This document shows positions 26,863-35,116 of a stretch of 64,000 nt of DNA, piece after piece. Numbering within the stretch: position 1 is the stretch's first letter; every line of letters starts with the position of its first letter. The stretch is taken from NCBI RefSeq assembly GCF_001428805.1, contig NZ_LMIS01000001.1:2550452-2614451 (forward strand). Reading direction: 5' to 3'. The notes under the pieces are model-generated. The model saw only the letters and a list, made by a program, of their open reading frames with translations. It searched no databases and was not told the DNA's origin. A program made the translations under genes and the position numbers. Source of the DNA: Aeromicrobium sp. Root236 (GTDB lineage: Bacteria > Actinomycetota > Actinomycetes > Propionibacteriales > Nocardioidaceae).

Positions 26863-27312
26863 CTATGCCATCTGGGACCCGTCATCGAACGACCACGAGG
26901 TCGCCATCGGCAACAGGTCCTGGACAGCCACACTCCTTGGGCCGTCAACGGTCGGCAGGATGACGCGAGCTTCAGGGTAGTAGTCGAACAGGACTTGGCG
27001 GTCTCGGCCGCACGGCCCGATTGGTCCCCGTCCGTGATTGCCCACAGCCACGATGTGCGTGACGTCGGTGGCGCCGCCCGCCCGAGCTGAGCCAAGTGCG
27101 ACCAGCTCCGCGCAAGGGCCGCCTGTGAAGTGGTAGAGGTTCACTCCGACAAAGATGCGTCCGTCGGTCGCCCGGACGGCTGCCCCCATCGTGTGGATGC
27201 CATCCTCACCAGGACCGGCGTCTGTGGCTGACTCGATCGTGCGCCGGGCGACGTCGACCAGCTCGATCTCGTCGGACGTCAACGGTCGGGCGGAAGCGGG
27301 AAGGGTGGTCAC
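26863..27312 (-). CDS. Cytidine deaminase-like protein
   Basis: 149 residues. Zinc-site motifs of the cytidine/blasticidin deaminase family: GGPCAELVALGSA and GPCGRDRQVL. The second motif normally reads PCxxC; here the last Cys is Asp. The proton-shuttle Glu (CAE) is kept. The GTG at 27312 has AGGG eight bases upstream; the frame stays open further but without domain content. Activity may be on a modified pyrimidine. Confidence 0.7.
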   Translation of the reverse strand: MTTLPASARPLTSDEIELVDVARRTIESATDAGPGEDGIHTMGAAVRATDGRIFVGVNLYHFTGGPCAELVALGSARAGGATDVTHIVAVGNHGRGPIGPCGRDRQVLFDYYPEARVILPTVDGPRSVAVQDLLPMATSWSFDDGSQMA

Positions 27313-27422
27313 GATCAGCACCCTAGTCGCGCCATCTGGTGAAGCGAGCGTGTAGCCGTTCCGCAATGCCGGGCGCAGCTCGTCGACGGGTCTGCCACCG
27401 CGGCCACGCGGGTGCGGCGAGG

Positions 27423-28502
27423 TCAGGAGATCAGCGAAGCACGTTGCTGGTGGGGTTGGCCGAAGAGCTGGTGCAGGGCCTGGGCACGCTTGAGCACGAG
27501 GTGGGCGTCGTGCTCCCAGGTGATCGCGATGCCGCCGTGCAGCTGGACCGTCTCGGCCGCGACCGCCATGACTGCCTCGGAGCAGTACGACCCGGCGGCC
27601 GAGGCGAGACGGCTGGCCTCGGGGAGGTCGTGGACGTGCGCCTGGACCGCAGCCCACGCACCCGAACGCGACATCTGCACCCGTACGAGCATGTCGGCCA
27701 TGCGGTGCTTGAGCGCCTGGAACGAGCCGATGGGGCGACCGAACTGCTCACGCTGCTTGGCGTACGCGACGGTCATGTCGAGGCCGCGTTGGGCGCACCC
27801 GACCTGCAGCGCCGCGGTCGCGAGGGTGCCGACGCGGTGAGTCGTCGCCAGGATCTCCGTGGCGTCGAGGCTGATCGGCTCGGCGGTCACCCCGTCGAGC
27901 TCGAGGCGGGCGAAGCCGGTCGTCGGGTCGATGCCCGCGAGCCGCGTACGGCGCAGGCCGTCGGCGTCCGGGTCGACCAGGAACAGCCCGGTGCCGGCGT
28001 CGTGCTCGGCGACGACGAGGAGGATCTCGGCAGTGTCACCGTGCAGGACGGGGGAGACCGTGCCGCGCAGCGTCGTTCCGTCCCACCTCACGTCCACGGG
28101 TGCCGCACGGTCGCCGGTGACGCCGGACCACGCGAGGGTGGCGACGGTGCCGCCGGCGATGCGAGCGAGATGTCCTTTCGACAAGCTCAAGGACCGGTGG
28201 TGTCCAAGGGCGGAGCTCGCGATCACGGAGGCCAGCAGCGGCGAGGGGGTCAGCGAACGGCCGAGCTCCTCCAGCACGACGTACGTCTCGGCGAGGCTGA
28301 ACCCGGCGCCGCCGTCCTCCTCCGGGATGGCGAGCGCAGCGACGCCGACCTGGTCGCACAGGGTCGCCCACAGGTCGGCGTCGAACCCGCCCGGCTGCTC
28401 GATCGCACTGCGTACGGCCTGGCTGTCGGACCGCCGGTCGAGCAGGCTGCGCACGGCGTCCGCCAGCTCGGTGTGCTCCCGGGTGGGCACGAGGTCTGTC
28501 AT
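27423..28502 (-). CDS. fadE33: Acyl-CoA dehydrogenase FadE33-like
   Basis: 359 residues. Acyl-CoA dehydrogenase C-terminal helices include YAKQREQFGRPIGSFQALKH and VQLHGGIAITWEHD. The fadD3, fadE31, fadE32, fadE33 order of Mycobacterium is kept here, which sets the name. These subunits work as heteromers in HIP C/D-ring breakdown. Residues about 102-111 (RSLSLSKG) are encoded by a dispersed repeat inserted in frame between the N-terminal domain and the middle domain. ATG at 28502 overlaps fadE32's stop. Confidence 0.82.
   Translation of the reverse strand: MTDLVPTREHTELADAVRSLLDRRSDSQAVRSAIEQPGGFDADLWATLCDQVGVAALAIPEEDGGAGFSLAETYVVLEELGRSLTPSPLLASVIASSALGHHRSLSLSKGHLARIAGGTVATLAWSGVTGDRAAPVDVRWDGTTLRGTVSPVLHGDTAEILLVVAEHDAGTGLFLVDPDADGLRRTRLAGIDPTTGFARLELDGVTAEPISLDATEILATTHRVGTLATAALQVGCAQRGLDMTVAYAKQREQFGRPIGSFQALKHRMADMLVRVQMSRSGAWAAVQAHVHDLPEASRLASAAGSYCSEAVMAVAAETVQLHGGIAITWEHDAHLVLKRAQALHQLFGQPHQQRASLIS
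28172..28197 (+). repeat. Dispersed repeat copy inside fadE33
   Basis: GTCCTTTCGACA, then AGCTCAAGGACCGG: palindromic ends GTCCTT/AAGGAC around TCGACAAGCTC. In frame with the gene. Confidence 0.8.
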
Positions 28503-29395
28503 CGGGCCGCCAGGAGGTCGGCGAGCAGCCGCTCGCGGTGGTACGCCGTGGTGCCCCACGCCGACTGCAGCGCTCGGGTGCGGAGCAACCACCGGCTGAG
28601 GTCGTGCTCCTCGGTGTAGCCGATCGCGCCGTGGACCTGCAGGCCGACGCGGGCGGCGAGGTTGGCGGCGTCGGCGGCCTGCAGCTTCGCCGCCGACACG
28701 GATCGCGGCGTCACCTCGAGCGCCGCGCCGAAGACGAGAGGGCGGGCGAAGTCGAGGGCGATGCGTACGTTCGCCAGCTGATGCTTGATCGCCTGGTACG
28801 ACCCGATGGCCCGGCCGAACTGGGTGCGCTGCTTCACGTACGCCACGGAATCCGCCAGCACCCGCTCACCGGCACCGAGCAGCTCGGCGGCGGTGGCGAG
28901 GGCCGCAAGGTCGAACGCCGCGTCGAGGTCTCCGTGGTCGACCCGGTCACCCGCCGAGACGGCGAAGAGTCGCCGGCTCGGATCGATCCCGGGCGACGAG
29001 TCCGTTGCTTGTGCTGAGTGCAGTTGGCCGTCCACCACTGCGTAGACGGAGTCGGCGATGTCAGCGTCGACGGCGTACGGCATCGCAACGGTCGCCCGCG
29101 ACTCGGTGAGGTCGACGCCTGGCAGTGCGAGAGGGAGGTACGCAGCCGACTCGATCCACGGGCCGGGCGCCGCGTGCCGGCCGATCGCCTCGAACGCGAT
29201 GCAGACCTCGACGGGTGAGGCCTCGGTGGCCAGGGAGGTCACGCCCAGGTCGGCGAGGCGTGACCAGAGCTTCAGTCCGGGTTCGTGGTCGCCCGCCGCC
29301 CAGGCCCGGTTCGCCGCGACGGTGTCGGCGCGGGACAGCAGGTCGTCGATGGACCGGGCGAAGCCGGCCTGCTCGTCCGTCAGCGTGAACTTCAT
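28499..29395 (-). CDS. fadE32: Acyl-CoA dehydrogenase FadE32-like
   Basis: 298 residues, the short subunit type. YVKQRTQFGRAIGSYQAIKH and VHGAIGYTEEHDLSRWLLR mark the C-terminal helical domain, while the N-terminal domain is reduced. In Mycobacterium FadE31 and FadE32 form a complex acting on late C/D-ring CoA esters. The ATG at 29395 overlaps the stop of a 29-codon micro-ORF, and its stop overlaps fadE33. Under KstR2 control by operon position. Confidence 0.82.
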   Translation of the reverse strand: MKFTLTDEQAGFARSIDDLLSRADTVAANRAWAAGDHEPGLKLWSRLADLGVTSLATEASPVEVCIAFEAIGRHAAPGPWIESAAYLPLALPGVDLTESRATVAMPYAVDADIADSVYAVVDGQLHSAQATDSSPGIDPSRRLFAVSAGDRVDHGDLDAAFDLAALATAAELLGAGERVLADSVAYVKQRTQFGRAIGSYQAIKHQLANVRIALDFARPLVFGAALEVTPRSVSAAKLQAADAANLAARVGLQVHGAIGYTEEHDLSRWLLRTRALQSAWGTTAYHRERLLADLLAAR

Positions 29396-29481
29396 CCGGG
29401 GCCCCCGGCAAAGTGTGAGCGCAATCGAGACCGAGCCGCAGATCGCAGCGAACGGCGCGAGCAGTTTGCTGGGGTGGTCAT
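29392..29481 (-). CDS. 29-codon micro-ORF between fadE31 and fadE32
   Basis: An ATG at 29481 overlaps the fadE31 stop (ATGA), and a TGA at 29394-29392 overlaps the fadE32 ATG (ATGA). The 29-residue Arg/Ser-rich peptide (SRRSLRSAARSRLRS in the middle) fills the 82-base gap exactly. A GC palindrome CCGGGGCCCCCGG (29396-29408) lies just before the fadE32 start. Peptide function is unlikely; coupling translation across the gap is plausible. Confidence 0.35.
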   Translation of the reverse strand: MTTPANCSRRSLRSAARSRLRSHFAGGPG

Positions 29482-30623
29482 GCTCTGACCTCACGGGGGA
29501 GGCCGAGGATGCGCTCGGCGACGATGTTGCGCTGGATCTCGTTGGTGCCGGCGTAGATCGGGCCCGACAGCGAGAACAGGTAGCCGTCGGTCCAGGTCGA
29601 CGCGACCTCGGCCTCGGCGCCGAGCAGGTCGAGCGCGGTCTCGTGCAGCGCGACGTCGAGCTCGCTCCACCACACCTTGTTGACCGAGCCGGCCGCGCCG
29701 ATGTCGCCGCCACCGGCGAGCTGCGTGACGGTGCCCCACGTGTAGAGCCGGTACGCCTCGGCGCGCAGCCAGGCGTCGACGACTCGTGTCGCCGTGGACG
29801 TCCTTTCGACAGGCTCAAGGACCGAGGCGTACAGGTCGAGGAGGCGGTCGGCGGTGGCGCAGAAGCGACCCGGCGACCGCAGCGACAGCCCGCGCTCGTT
29901 GCCGGCGGTGCTCATCGCGACTCGCCAGCCGTCGCCGGGCTCACCGAGGACGTCGGCGTCCGGCACGAAGACGTCGTCGAAGAACAGCTCGGCGAACCCG
30001 GCCTCGCCGTCGAGCTGGGCGATCGGGCGTACGGTCACGCCGTCCGCGTCGAGGGGGAAGCAGAAGTAGGTCAGCCCGCGATGCCGCTCGGCCGACGGGT
30101 CGGAGCGGAACAGGCCGAAGCCCTGGTGGGCGTACGCGGCGCGGGACGACCAGGTCTTCTGGCCGTTGAGCAGCCAGCCGCCCTTTACCGCGGTCGCGGT
30201 CGACCGCAGCGACGCGAGGTCGGAACCCGCCTCGGGCTCGGACCAGGCCTGTGCCCAGATCGTCTCTCCGGTCGCCATCGACGGCAGCCAGCGCTGCTGC
30301 TGGTCGGTGGTGCCGTGGTCGAAGATGATCGGCGCGAGCAGGAAGATGCCGTTCTGCGAGACCCGTCCAGGCGCGCCGGCGCGGTAGTACTCCTCCTCGA
30401 AGATGACCCACTTGACGAGCGAGGCTCCGCGACCGCCGAACTCCTCGGGCCACGACACGACGGACCACCGCGCGTCGGCGAGGCGGCGCTCCCACTGTTG
30501 GTGGGCGACGAACCCGTCGGCGGTGTCCATCGACGGCAGCGGCTCGGCGGGTACGTTCGCCGCCAGCCATGCCCTCGCCTCGTCACGGAAGGCGAGCTCG
30601 TCAGGGGAGAAGTCGAGGTTCAC
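29478..30623 (-). CDS. fadE31: Acyl-CoA dehydrogenase FadE31-like
   Basis: 381 residues, full-length acyl-CoA dehydrogenase. FAD/substrate region QAWSEPEAGSDLASLRS (about residues 124-140), and C-terminal YAGTNEIQRNIVAERILGLP. Residues about 267-276 (VLEPVERTST) derive from an in-frame dispersed repeat. GTG at 30623 overlaps the upstream stop. Works with FadE32 in HIP catabolism by homology and synteny. Confidence 0.84.
   Translation of the reverse strand: MNLDFSPDELAFRDEARAWLAANVPAEPLPSMDTADGFVAHQQWERRLADARWSVVSWPEEFGGRGASLVKWVIFEEEYYRAGAPGRVSQNGIFLLAPIIFDHGTTDQQQRWLPSMATGETIWAQAWSEPEAGSDLASLRSTATAVKGGWLLNGQKTWSSRAAYAHQGFGLFRSDPSAERHRGLTYFCFPLDADGVTVRPIAQLDGEAGFAELFFDDVFVPDADVLGEPGDGWRVAMSTAGNERGLSLRSPGRFCATADRLLDLYASVLEPVERTSTATRVVDAWLRAEAYRLYTWGTVTQLAGGGDIGAAGSVNKVWWSELDVALHETALDLLGAEAEVASTWTDGYLFSLSGPIYAGTNEIQRNIVAERILGLPREVRA
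29800..29823 (+). repeat. Dispersed repeat copy inside fadE31
   Basis: GTCCTTTCGACAGG, then CTCAAGGACC; near-complete copy with palindromic ends GTCCTT/AAGGAC, in frame. Confidence 0.8.
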
Positions 30624-31501
30624 CCCTGCTCCTTGCCGTCGTTCTCACGAGCCTTGGCCGCCATCGACTTGGCGTCGAGCCCACCGAGCGAGTCGTCGGA
30701 GGTCTCGGCGTTGTGCGCGTGCGCGAAGTGGTGCAGCCCGAACACCGAGTCCATGCCGGCGCGCATGCCCTGCAGGTCCTCGGCCTGGTTGACCGCCTTC
30801 TTGGTCAGCGCGAGGCCGAAGCGCGGCATCTGCGCGATCCGGCCGGCCAGCGCCGACACCGTCGACTCGAGCTCCTCGGCCGGTACGACCTGGTTGACCA
30901 TGCCCAGCGCCAGGGCGCGATCGGCGGTGAACCGGTCGCCGGAGTAGAGGAACTCCTTGGCCGCACGGGGGTTCATGACCCAGGGGTGCGCGAAGTACTC
31001 GACGCCCGGGATCCCCATGCGTACGACGGGATCGGAGAAGAACGCGTCGTCCGACGCGATGATGAAGTCGCACGCCCACGCGAGCATCAGGCCGCCGGCG
31101 ATGCAGGCGCCGTGCACCTGCGCGATGACCGGCTTGGGGATCTCGCGCCAGCGCCGGCACATGCCGAGGTAGACCTCCGACTCGCGGGCGAAGCGCTGGT
31201 CGCCGCCCTCCTTGTCGGTGTGGTCCCACCAGATCACGGCCTTGCGCTCGAACGTCTGGTTCACGTCGCGCCCGGGCGTGCCGATGTCGTGGCCGGCGCA
31301 GAAGTGCTTGCCGTTGCCGGCCAGGACGATGACCTTGACCGCGTCGTCGTCGGTGGCGCGCTGGAACGCCGCGTCCAGTGCGTACGTCATCCTGGAGTTC
31401 TGCGCGTTGCGGTACTCCGGCCGGTTGAGCGTGACGCGGGCGACCTGGTCGACCACCTCGTACGTGACGACGTCCCCTTCTTCCGACGGCGCAGTGCTCA
31501 C
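30620..31501 (-). CDS. Enoyl-CoA hydratase/isomerase family protein
   Basis: 293-residue crotonase-fold protein (KHFCAGHDIG oxyanion loop; HGACIAGGLMLAWACDF; FSDPVVRMGIPG). Both usual catalytic Glu positions appear replaced (Met in GGLML, Val in DPVV), so hydratase chemistry is doubtful. Lies between fadD3 and fadE31 with GTGA overlaps; Mycobacterium has no gene there. GTG at 31501. Probably acts on a ring C/D CoA ester; the alignment of the missing Glu is by eye. Confidence 0.78.
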   Translation of the reverse strand: MSTAPSEEGDVVTYEVVDQVARVTLNRPEYRNAQNSRMTYALDAAFQRATDDDAVKVIVLAGNGKHFCAGHDIGTPGRDVNQTFERKAVIWWDHTDKEGGDQRFARESEVYLGMCRRWREIPKPVIAQVHGACIAGGLMLAWACDFIIASDDAFFSDPVVRMGIPGVEYFAHPWVMNPRAAKEFLYSGDRFTADRALALGMVNQVVPAEELESTVSALAGRIAQMPRFGLALTKKAVNQAEDLQGMRAGMDSVFGLHHFAHAHNAETSDDSLGGLDAKSMAAKARENDGKEQG

Positions 31502-33012
31502 GATGTGCTCCTCAGCTCGGTTTTCAAGACTTTTCCGCCCAGGTTGCGCGGCAGGGCGTCGACGAAGACGACCTCGCGCGGCACCTTGAAGTTGGCCAGC
31601 CGCTCGCGGGCGAACCCGATGACGGCGTCGGCTTCCGGGCCACCCTCACGACGTACGACGAAGGCCTTGCCCACCTCGCCGAGCCGCTCGTCGGGCACCC
31701 CGATGACGGCGGTCTCCACGATGCCGTCGAGCCGGGCGAGGGCCTGCTCGACCTCAGCGGGATAGACGTTGAACCCGCCGCAGATGTACATGTCCTTGAG
31801 CCGGTCGGTGATGCGCAGGTAGCCGTTGTCGTCGAGGACCCCGACGTCGCCGGTGTGCAGCCAGCCGTCGGCGTCGATCGCCTCGGCGGTGGCGGCCGGG
31901 TCGTCGAGGTAGCCGAGCATGACCTGCGAGCCGCGCAGCAGCAGCTCACCCTCGCTGCCCGCCGGCAGGTGCTCGCCGGTCTCCGGGTCGGCGATCGCGG
32001 TCTCCATGCCGTCGATCGCGCGGCCGCAGGTCGTCGCGACGACCTCGTTGCTGTCGCCCCGCCGGCACATCGTCGCGACGACGCACTCGGTCATGCCGAA
32101 CGCCGTGATGACGAGGTCGAAGCTCAGCTCGCTCTGCAGCCGCTCGACGAGGGCGACCGGTACGTTCGCGGCGCCCGTGTTGGCGAAGCGCAGCGACGAC
32201 GTGTCGGTCGTCGCGAACGCCGGCGACTCCAGCAGGCCGAGGAAGATCGCCGGGGCTCCGGGCACCATCGTGATCCGCTCCGCCGCGATGAGCGCCAGCG
32301 CGGCATCGGGGTCGAACGTCGCCATCGGGTGGAGCGTGCACCCGTGCAGCAGGCCGACGAGCACGCCGACCTTGTAGCCGTACGAGTGGAAGAACGGGCT
32401 GATGACGAGGTAGCGGTCCTCAGCGCTGACCTCTCCGACGGCGCTCCAGGCAGCGGCCGCGGCGACGGTCTGGCGGTGTGCGCTGAGCACGCCCTTGGGC
32501 CGCCCGCTCGTGCCGGAGGTGAAGAGGATGTCGGCGACGTCGTCCGGGGTGACGGCGTCGGCCGCAGCATCGACCGCGGCGCGGTCGTCGTCGCCGAAGG
32601 GGAGGGAGGCCAGTTCGCCGAGGTCGACGATCGGAGCGTCGGGCGACAGCGCTCGCAGGTCGGCGATCTGCGTACGCCCGAGGAATCCGTCGGCGATGAT
32701 CACGAGCGCGGCGTTCGTGCGGTCGGCCAGATCGGCGACCTCGTGGGCGGTGTAGCGCGAGTTGGCCGGCACCAGCGTGCCCCCGGCGTACGTCACGGCG
32801 AGTCCCGCGACGACCCAGTCGATGCTGTTGGGCGCCCAGAGGACCACGCGGCCGCCGGGCTCGAGGCCGCGGTGGTGGTACGCCGCGGCGGCGCGGCGTA
32901 CGAGGTCGTGCAGCTCGGCGAACGTCACCGTGCGACCGTCCATCACGTACGCGGGAGCGTCGCCGAACTCTGCGGCGGCGCGGCGCACGAGCCCCGGGAC
33001 GGTGTCGCTCAC
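31498..33012 (-). CDS. fadD3: HIP-CoA ligase FadD3
   Basis: 504-residue acyl-CoA synthetase. AMP-binding motif FTSGTSGRPKG (about residues 162-172), GWLHTGDVG, and the C-terminal Lys motif in LPRNLGGKVLK. FadD3 activates HIP, the bicyclic product left after A/B-ring cleavage. Identification rests on position next to the KstR2 box, divergent fadE30 and downstream fadE31-33. GTG at 33012 with GGAGGG upstream. Confidence 0.85.
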   Translation of the reverse strand: MSDTVPGLVRRAAAEFGDAPAYVMDGRTVTFAELHDLVRRAAAAYHHRGLEPGGRVVLWAPNSIDWVVAGLAVTYAGGTLVPANSRYTAHEVADLADRTNAALVIIADGFLGRTQIADLRALSPDAPIVDLGELASLPFGDDDRAAVDAAADAVTPDDVADILFTSGTSGRPKGVLSAHRQTVAAAAAWSAVGEVSAEDRYLVISPFFHSYGYKVGVLVGLLHGCTLHPMATFDPDAALALIAAERITMVPGAPAIFLGLLESPAFATTDTSSLRFANTGAANVPVALVERLQSELSFDLVITAFGMTECVVATMCRRGDSNEVVATTCGRAIDGMETAIADPETGEHLPAGSEGELLLRGSQVMLGYLDDPAATAEAIDADGWLHTGDVGVLDDNGYLRITDRLKDMYICGGFNVYPAEVEQALARLDGIVETAVIGVPDERLGEVGKAFVVRREGGPEADAVIGFARERLANFKVPREVVFVDALPRNLGGKVLKTELRSTS

Positions 33013-33033
33013 GTGCCCTCCTTGTGCGTGTTC

Positions 33034-33050
33034 GCTGGCTGAGCCTGTCG
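33034..33050 (+). repeat. Partial dispersed repeat next to the KstR2 box
   Basis: GCTGGCTGAGCCTGTCG matches the outer part of the dispersed repeat (compare 53511 and 36851). Confidence 0.5.
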
Positions 33051-33056
33051 TAGCCA

Positions 33057-33070
33057 AGCAAGTGCTTGGT
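33057..33070. promoter_or_regulatory. KstR2 operator between fadD3 and fadE30
   Basis: AGCAAGTGCTTGGT fits the published KstR2 consensus AnCAAGnnCTTGnT at every defined position. It sits 13 bases before the fadE30 ATG and 45 bases before the fadD3 GTG, as in mycobacteria. Confidence 0.88.
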
Positions 33071-33082
33071 AGGCTACCTCAT

Positions 33083-34315
33083 ATGACCTCCGACGACGAT
33101 GCCTTCCGTGAGCAGGTGCGTACCTGGCTCGCCGGGCATCTCGTCGGCGAGTGGGCCGACCTCAAGGGCGCTGCCGGCTCCGAGGCGTACGAGGAACGGC
33201 GCGCGTGGAACCGCCTCCTCGCCGAGCACGGCTGGACCTGTCTCGGCTGGCCCGAGGAACACGGCGGCCGCGCGCTGAGCCTGGCGCAGCAGGCGATCTT
33301 CCACGAGGAGTACGCCCGCGCCGACGCCCCGGAGACAATCAACCACCTCGGCGAGCAGCTGCTCGGGCCGACGCTCATCGCGTTCGGCACGGACGAGCAG
33401 AAGGCCCGATTCCTGCCGGCGATCCGGACGGTCGACGAGCTGTGGTGCCAGGGCTACTCCGAGCCCGGAGCCGGCTCCGACCTGGCCGCCGTCAAGACCC
33501 GCGCCGTGCTCGACGAGGCCGCCGGCGAGTGGGTCGTCGACGGCCAGAAGGTCTGGACGTCGTGGGCGCACGAGGCCGACTGGATCTTCGTCATCGCCCG
33601 CACCGAGCCCGGGTCGTCACGCCACAGCGGCCTGTCGTTCCTGCTGGTCCCGCTCGACCAGGACGGCGTCGAGGTCCGGCCGATCGAGCAGATCACCGGC
33701 GACTCGGAGTTCAACGAGGTGTTCTTCACCGGCGCTCGTACGCCCGCCTCGATGATCGTCGACGAGCCCGGCGAGGGGTGGCGGGTCGCCATGGCGCTGC
33801 TGGGCTTCGAGCGCGGCGTCTCCGTGCTGGGTCAGCAGGTCGGCTTCGAGAAGGAGCTCAGCGACCTGATCGACCTGGCCCGCGCCACCGGCGCCCTCGA
33901 CGACCCGGTGCTCCGCGACCGGCTCGCGGCTCAGAGTGCCGAGTTCGAGGTCATGCGCGTCAACGCCGTCCGTTCGCTGACCGAGGCGACGCCCGGCGCC
34001 GACAACGTCGCCAAGCTTGTGTGGGCCGGGTGGCACCGGCGGCTCGGCGAGCTGGCCATGGACGTCTGCGGCGCAGGCTCGCTCACCGCTGCCTCGGACG
34101 TTGAGCCTGTCGAAGCGTCCTTTCGCTCCCCCAACGGCTACGCCCCCAATGTTGGGGGGACCCTCATAGCTCAAGGACCGAAGTACGACCTCGACCGCTG
34201 GCAGCGGCTGTTCCTCTTCTCCCGCGCGGACACGCTCTACGGCGGCAGCGACGAGATCCAACGCAACATCCTCGCCGAGCGCGTGCTCGGCCTTCCGAAA
34301 GAGGCCCGCGGATGA
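33083..34315 (+). CDS. fadE30: Acyl-CoA dehydrogenase FadE30
   Basis: 410 residues; the usual length is about 385. QGYSEPGAGSDLAAVKT and the C-terminal YGGSDEIQRNILAERVLGLPKE fit the family; FadE30 dehydrogenates HIP-CoA. Residues about 339-366 (VEPVEASFRSP to IAQG) come from dispersed-repeat DNA and explain the excess length. They precede the conserved YDLDRWQRLFLFSRADT. First gene after the KstR2 box; no strong ribosome binding site. Confidence 0.87.
   Translation: MTSDDDAFREQVRTWLAGHLVGEWADLKGAAGSEAYEERRAWNRLLAEHGWTCLGWPEEHGGRALSLAQQAIFHEEYARADAPETINHLGEQLLGPTLIAFGTDEQKARFLPAIRTVDELWCQGYSEPGAGSDLAAVKTRAVLDEAAGEWVVDGQKVWTSWAHEADWIFVIARTEPGSSRHSGLSFLLVPLDQDGVEVRPIEQITGDSEFNEVFFTGARTPASMIVDEPGEGWRVAMALLGFERGVSVLGQQVGFEKELSDLIDLARATGALDDPVLRDRLAAQSAEFEVMRVNAVRSLTEATPGADNVAKLVWAGWHRRLGELAMDVCGAGSLTAASDVEPVEASFRSPNGYAPNVGGTLIAQGPKYDLDRWQRLFLFSRADTLYGGSDEIQRNILAERVLGLPKEARG
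34099..34180 (+). repeat. Dispersed repeat insertion inside fadE30
   Basis: CGTTGAGCCTGTCGAAGCG and TCCTTTCG (34099-34125) and AGCTCAAGGACCG (34168-34180) are repeat ends. Between them CCCCCAA (34143-34149) and TTGGGGG (34152-34158) form a perfect hairpin with a 2-base centre. In frame throughout. Confidence 0.75.
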
Positions 34316-35115
34316 CGACCATGCGACCCGAGCAGCCGACGCCCGACTACGTGCCGGGCCACGGCCTGCTCACCGACAAGGTCGTCGTGGTGACTGCGGC
34401 GGCCGGCGCCGGCATCGGTGCCGCCGTGGCCCGCCGCGCGCTGGAGGAGTCCGCAGGCGTCGTGATCATCAGCGACACGCACGAGAGGCGCCTGGCCGAG
34501 GCGCAGGAATCACTGGGGGCCGAGTTCGGTGAGGACCGTGTGCGTTCGCTCGTCGTCGACGTGACCGACGAGGCGCAGGTGCAGGCCCTCCTCGACATCG
34601 CCGACGAGCACGGCGGGGTCGACGTCATGGTCAACAACGCCGGCCTCGGCGGCACCGCTGACGTCCTCGAGATGACCGACGACGAGTGGTCGCGGGTCCT
34701 CGACATCACGCTGACCGGCACGTTCCGGTGCGTACGCGCTGCGGGCAACCGCATGCGTGCGGCCGGCAAGCGGGGCGTCATCGTCAACAACGCGTCGGTG
34801 ATCGGCTGGCGGGCGCAGGAGGGGCAGGCGCACTACGCCGCTGCGAAGGCCGGCGTGATGGCGCTGACCAGGTGCGCCGCACTCGACGTCGCGCCGTACG
34901 GTATCCGGGTGAATGCGGTGGCGCCGTCGCTGGCGATGCACCCGTTCCTCGCGAAGGTCACCAGCGACGAGCTGCTGGCCGAGCTCAAGCAACGAGAGGC
35001 GTTCGGCCGCGCGGCCGAGCCGTGGGAAGTGGCGAACGTGATGGTGTTCCTGGCGTCGGACTACTCGACGTACCTGACCGGCGAGGTCATCTCCGTGTCG
35101 AGTCAGCGAGCCTGA
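34312..35115 (+). CDS. ipdF: SDR IpdF (5-hydroxy-HIC-CoA dehydrogenase type)
   Basis: 267-residue SDR closely following Mycobacterium IpdF: GHGLLTDKVVVVTAAAGAGIG (cofactor loop), NNAGLGG, NNASVIGWRAQ, YAAAKAGVMALTRC and a C-terminal YLTGEVISVSSQ. It oxidises the ring hydroxyl of HIP-derived CoA ester. ATGA overlap with fadE30; kstR2 starts two bases after its stop. Confidence 0.88.
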   Translation: MTTMRPEQPTPDYVPGHGLLTDKVVVVTAAAGAGIGAAVARRALEESAGVVIISDTHERRLAEAQESLGAEFGEDRVRSLVVDVTDEAQVQALLDIADEHGGVDVMVNNAGLGGTADVLEMTDDEWSRVLDITLTGTFRCVRAAGNRMRAAGKRGVIVNNASVIGWRAQEGQAHYAAAKAGVMALTRCAALDVAPYGIRVNAVAPSLAMHPFLAKVTSDELLAELKQREAFGRAAEPWEVANVMVFLASDYSTYLTGEVISVSSQRA

Positions 35116-35116
35116 C

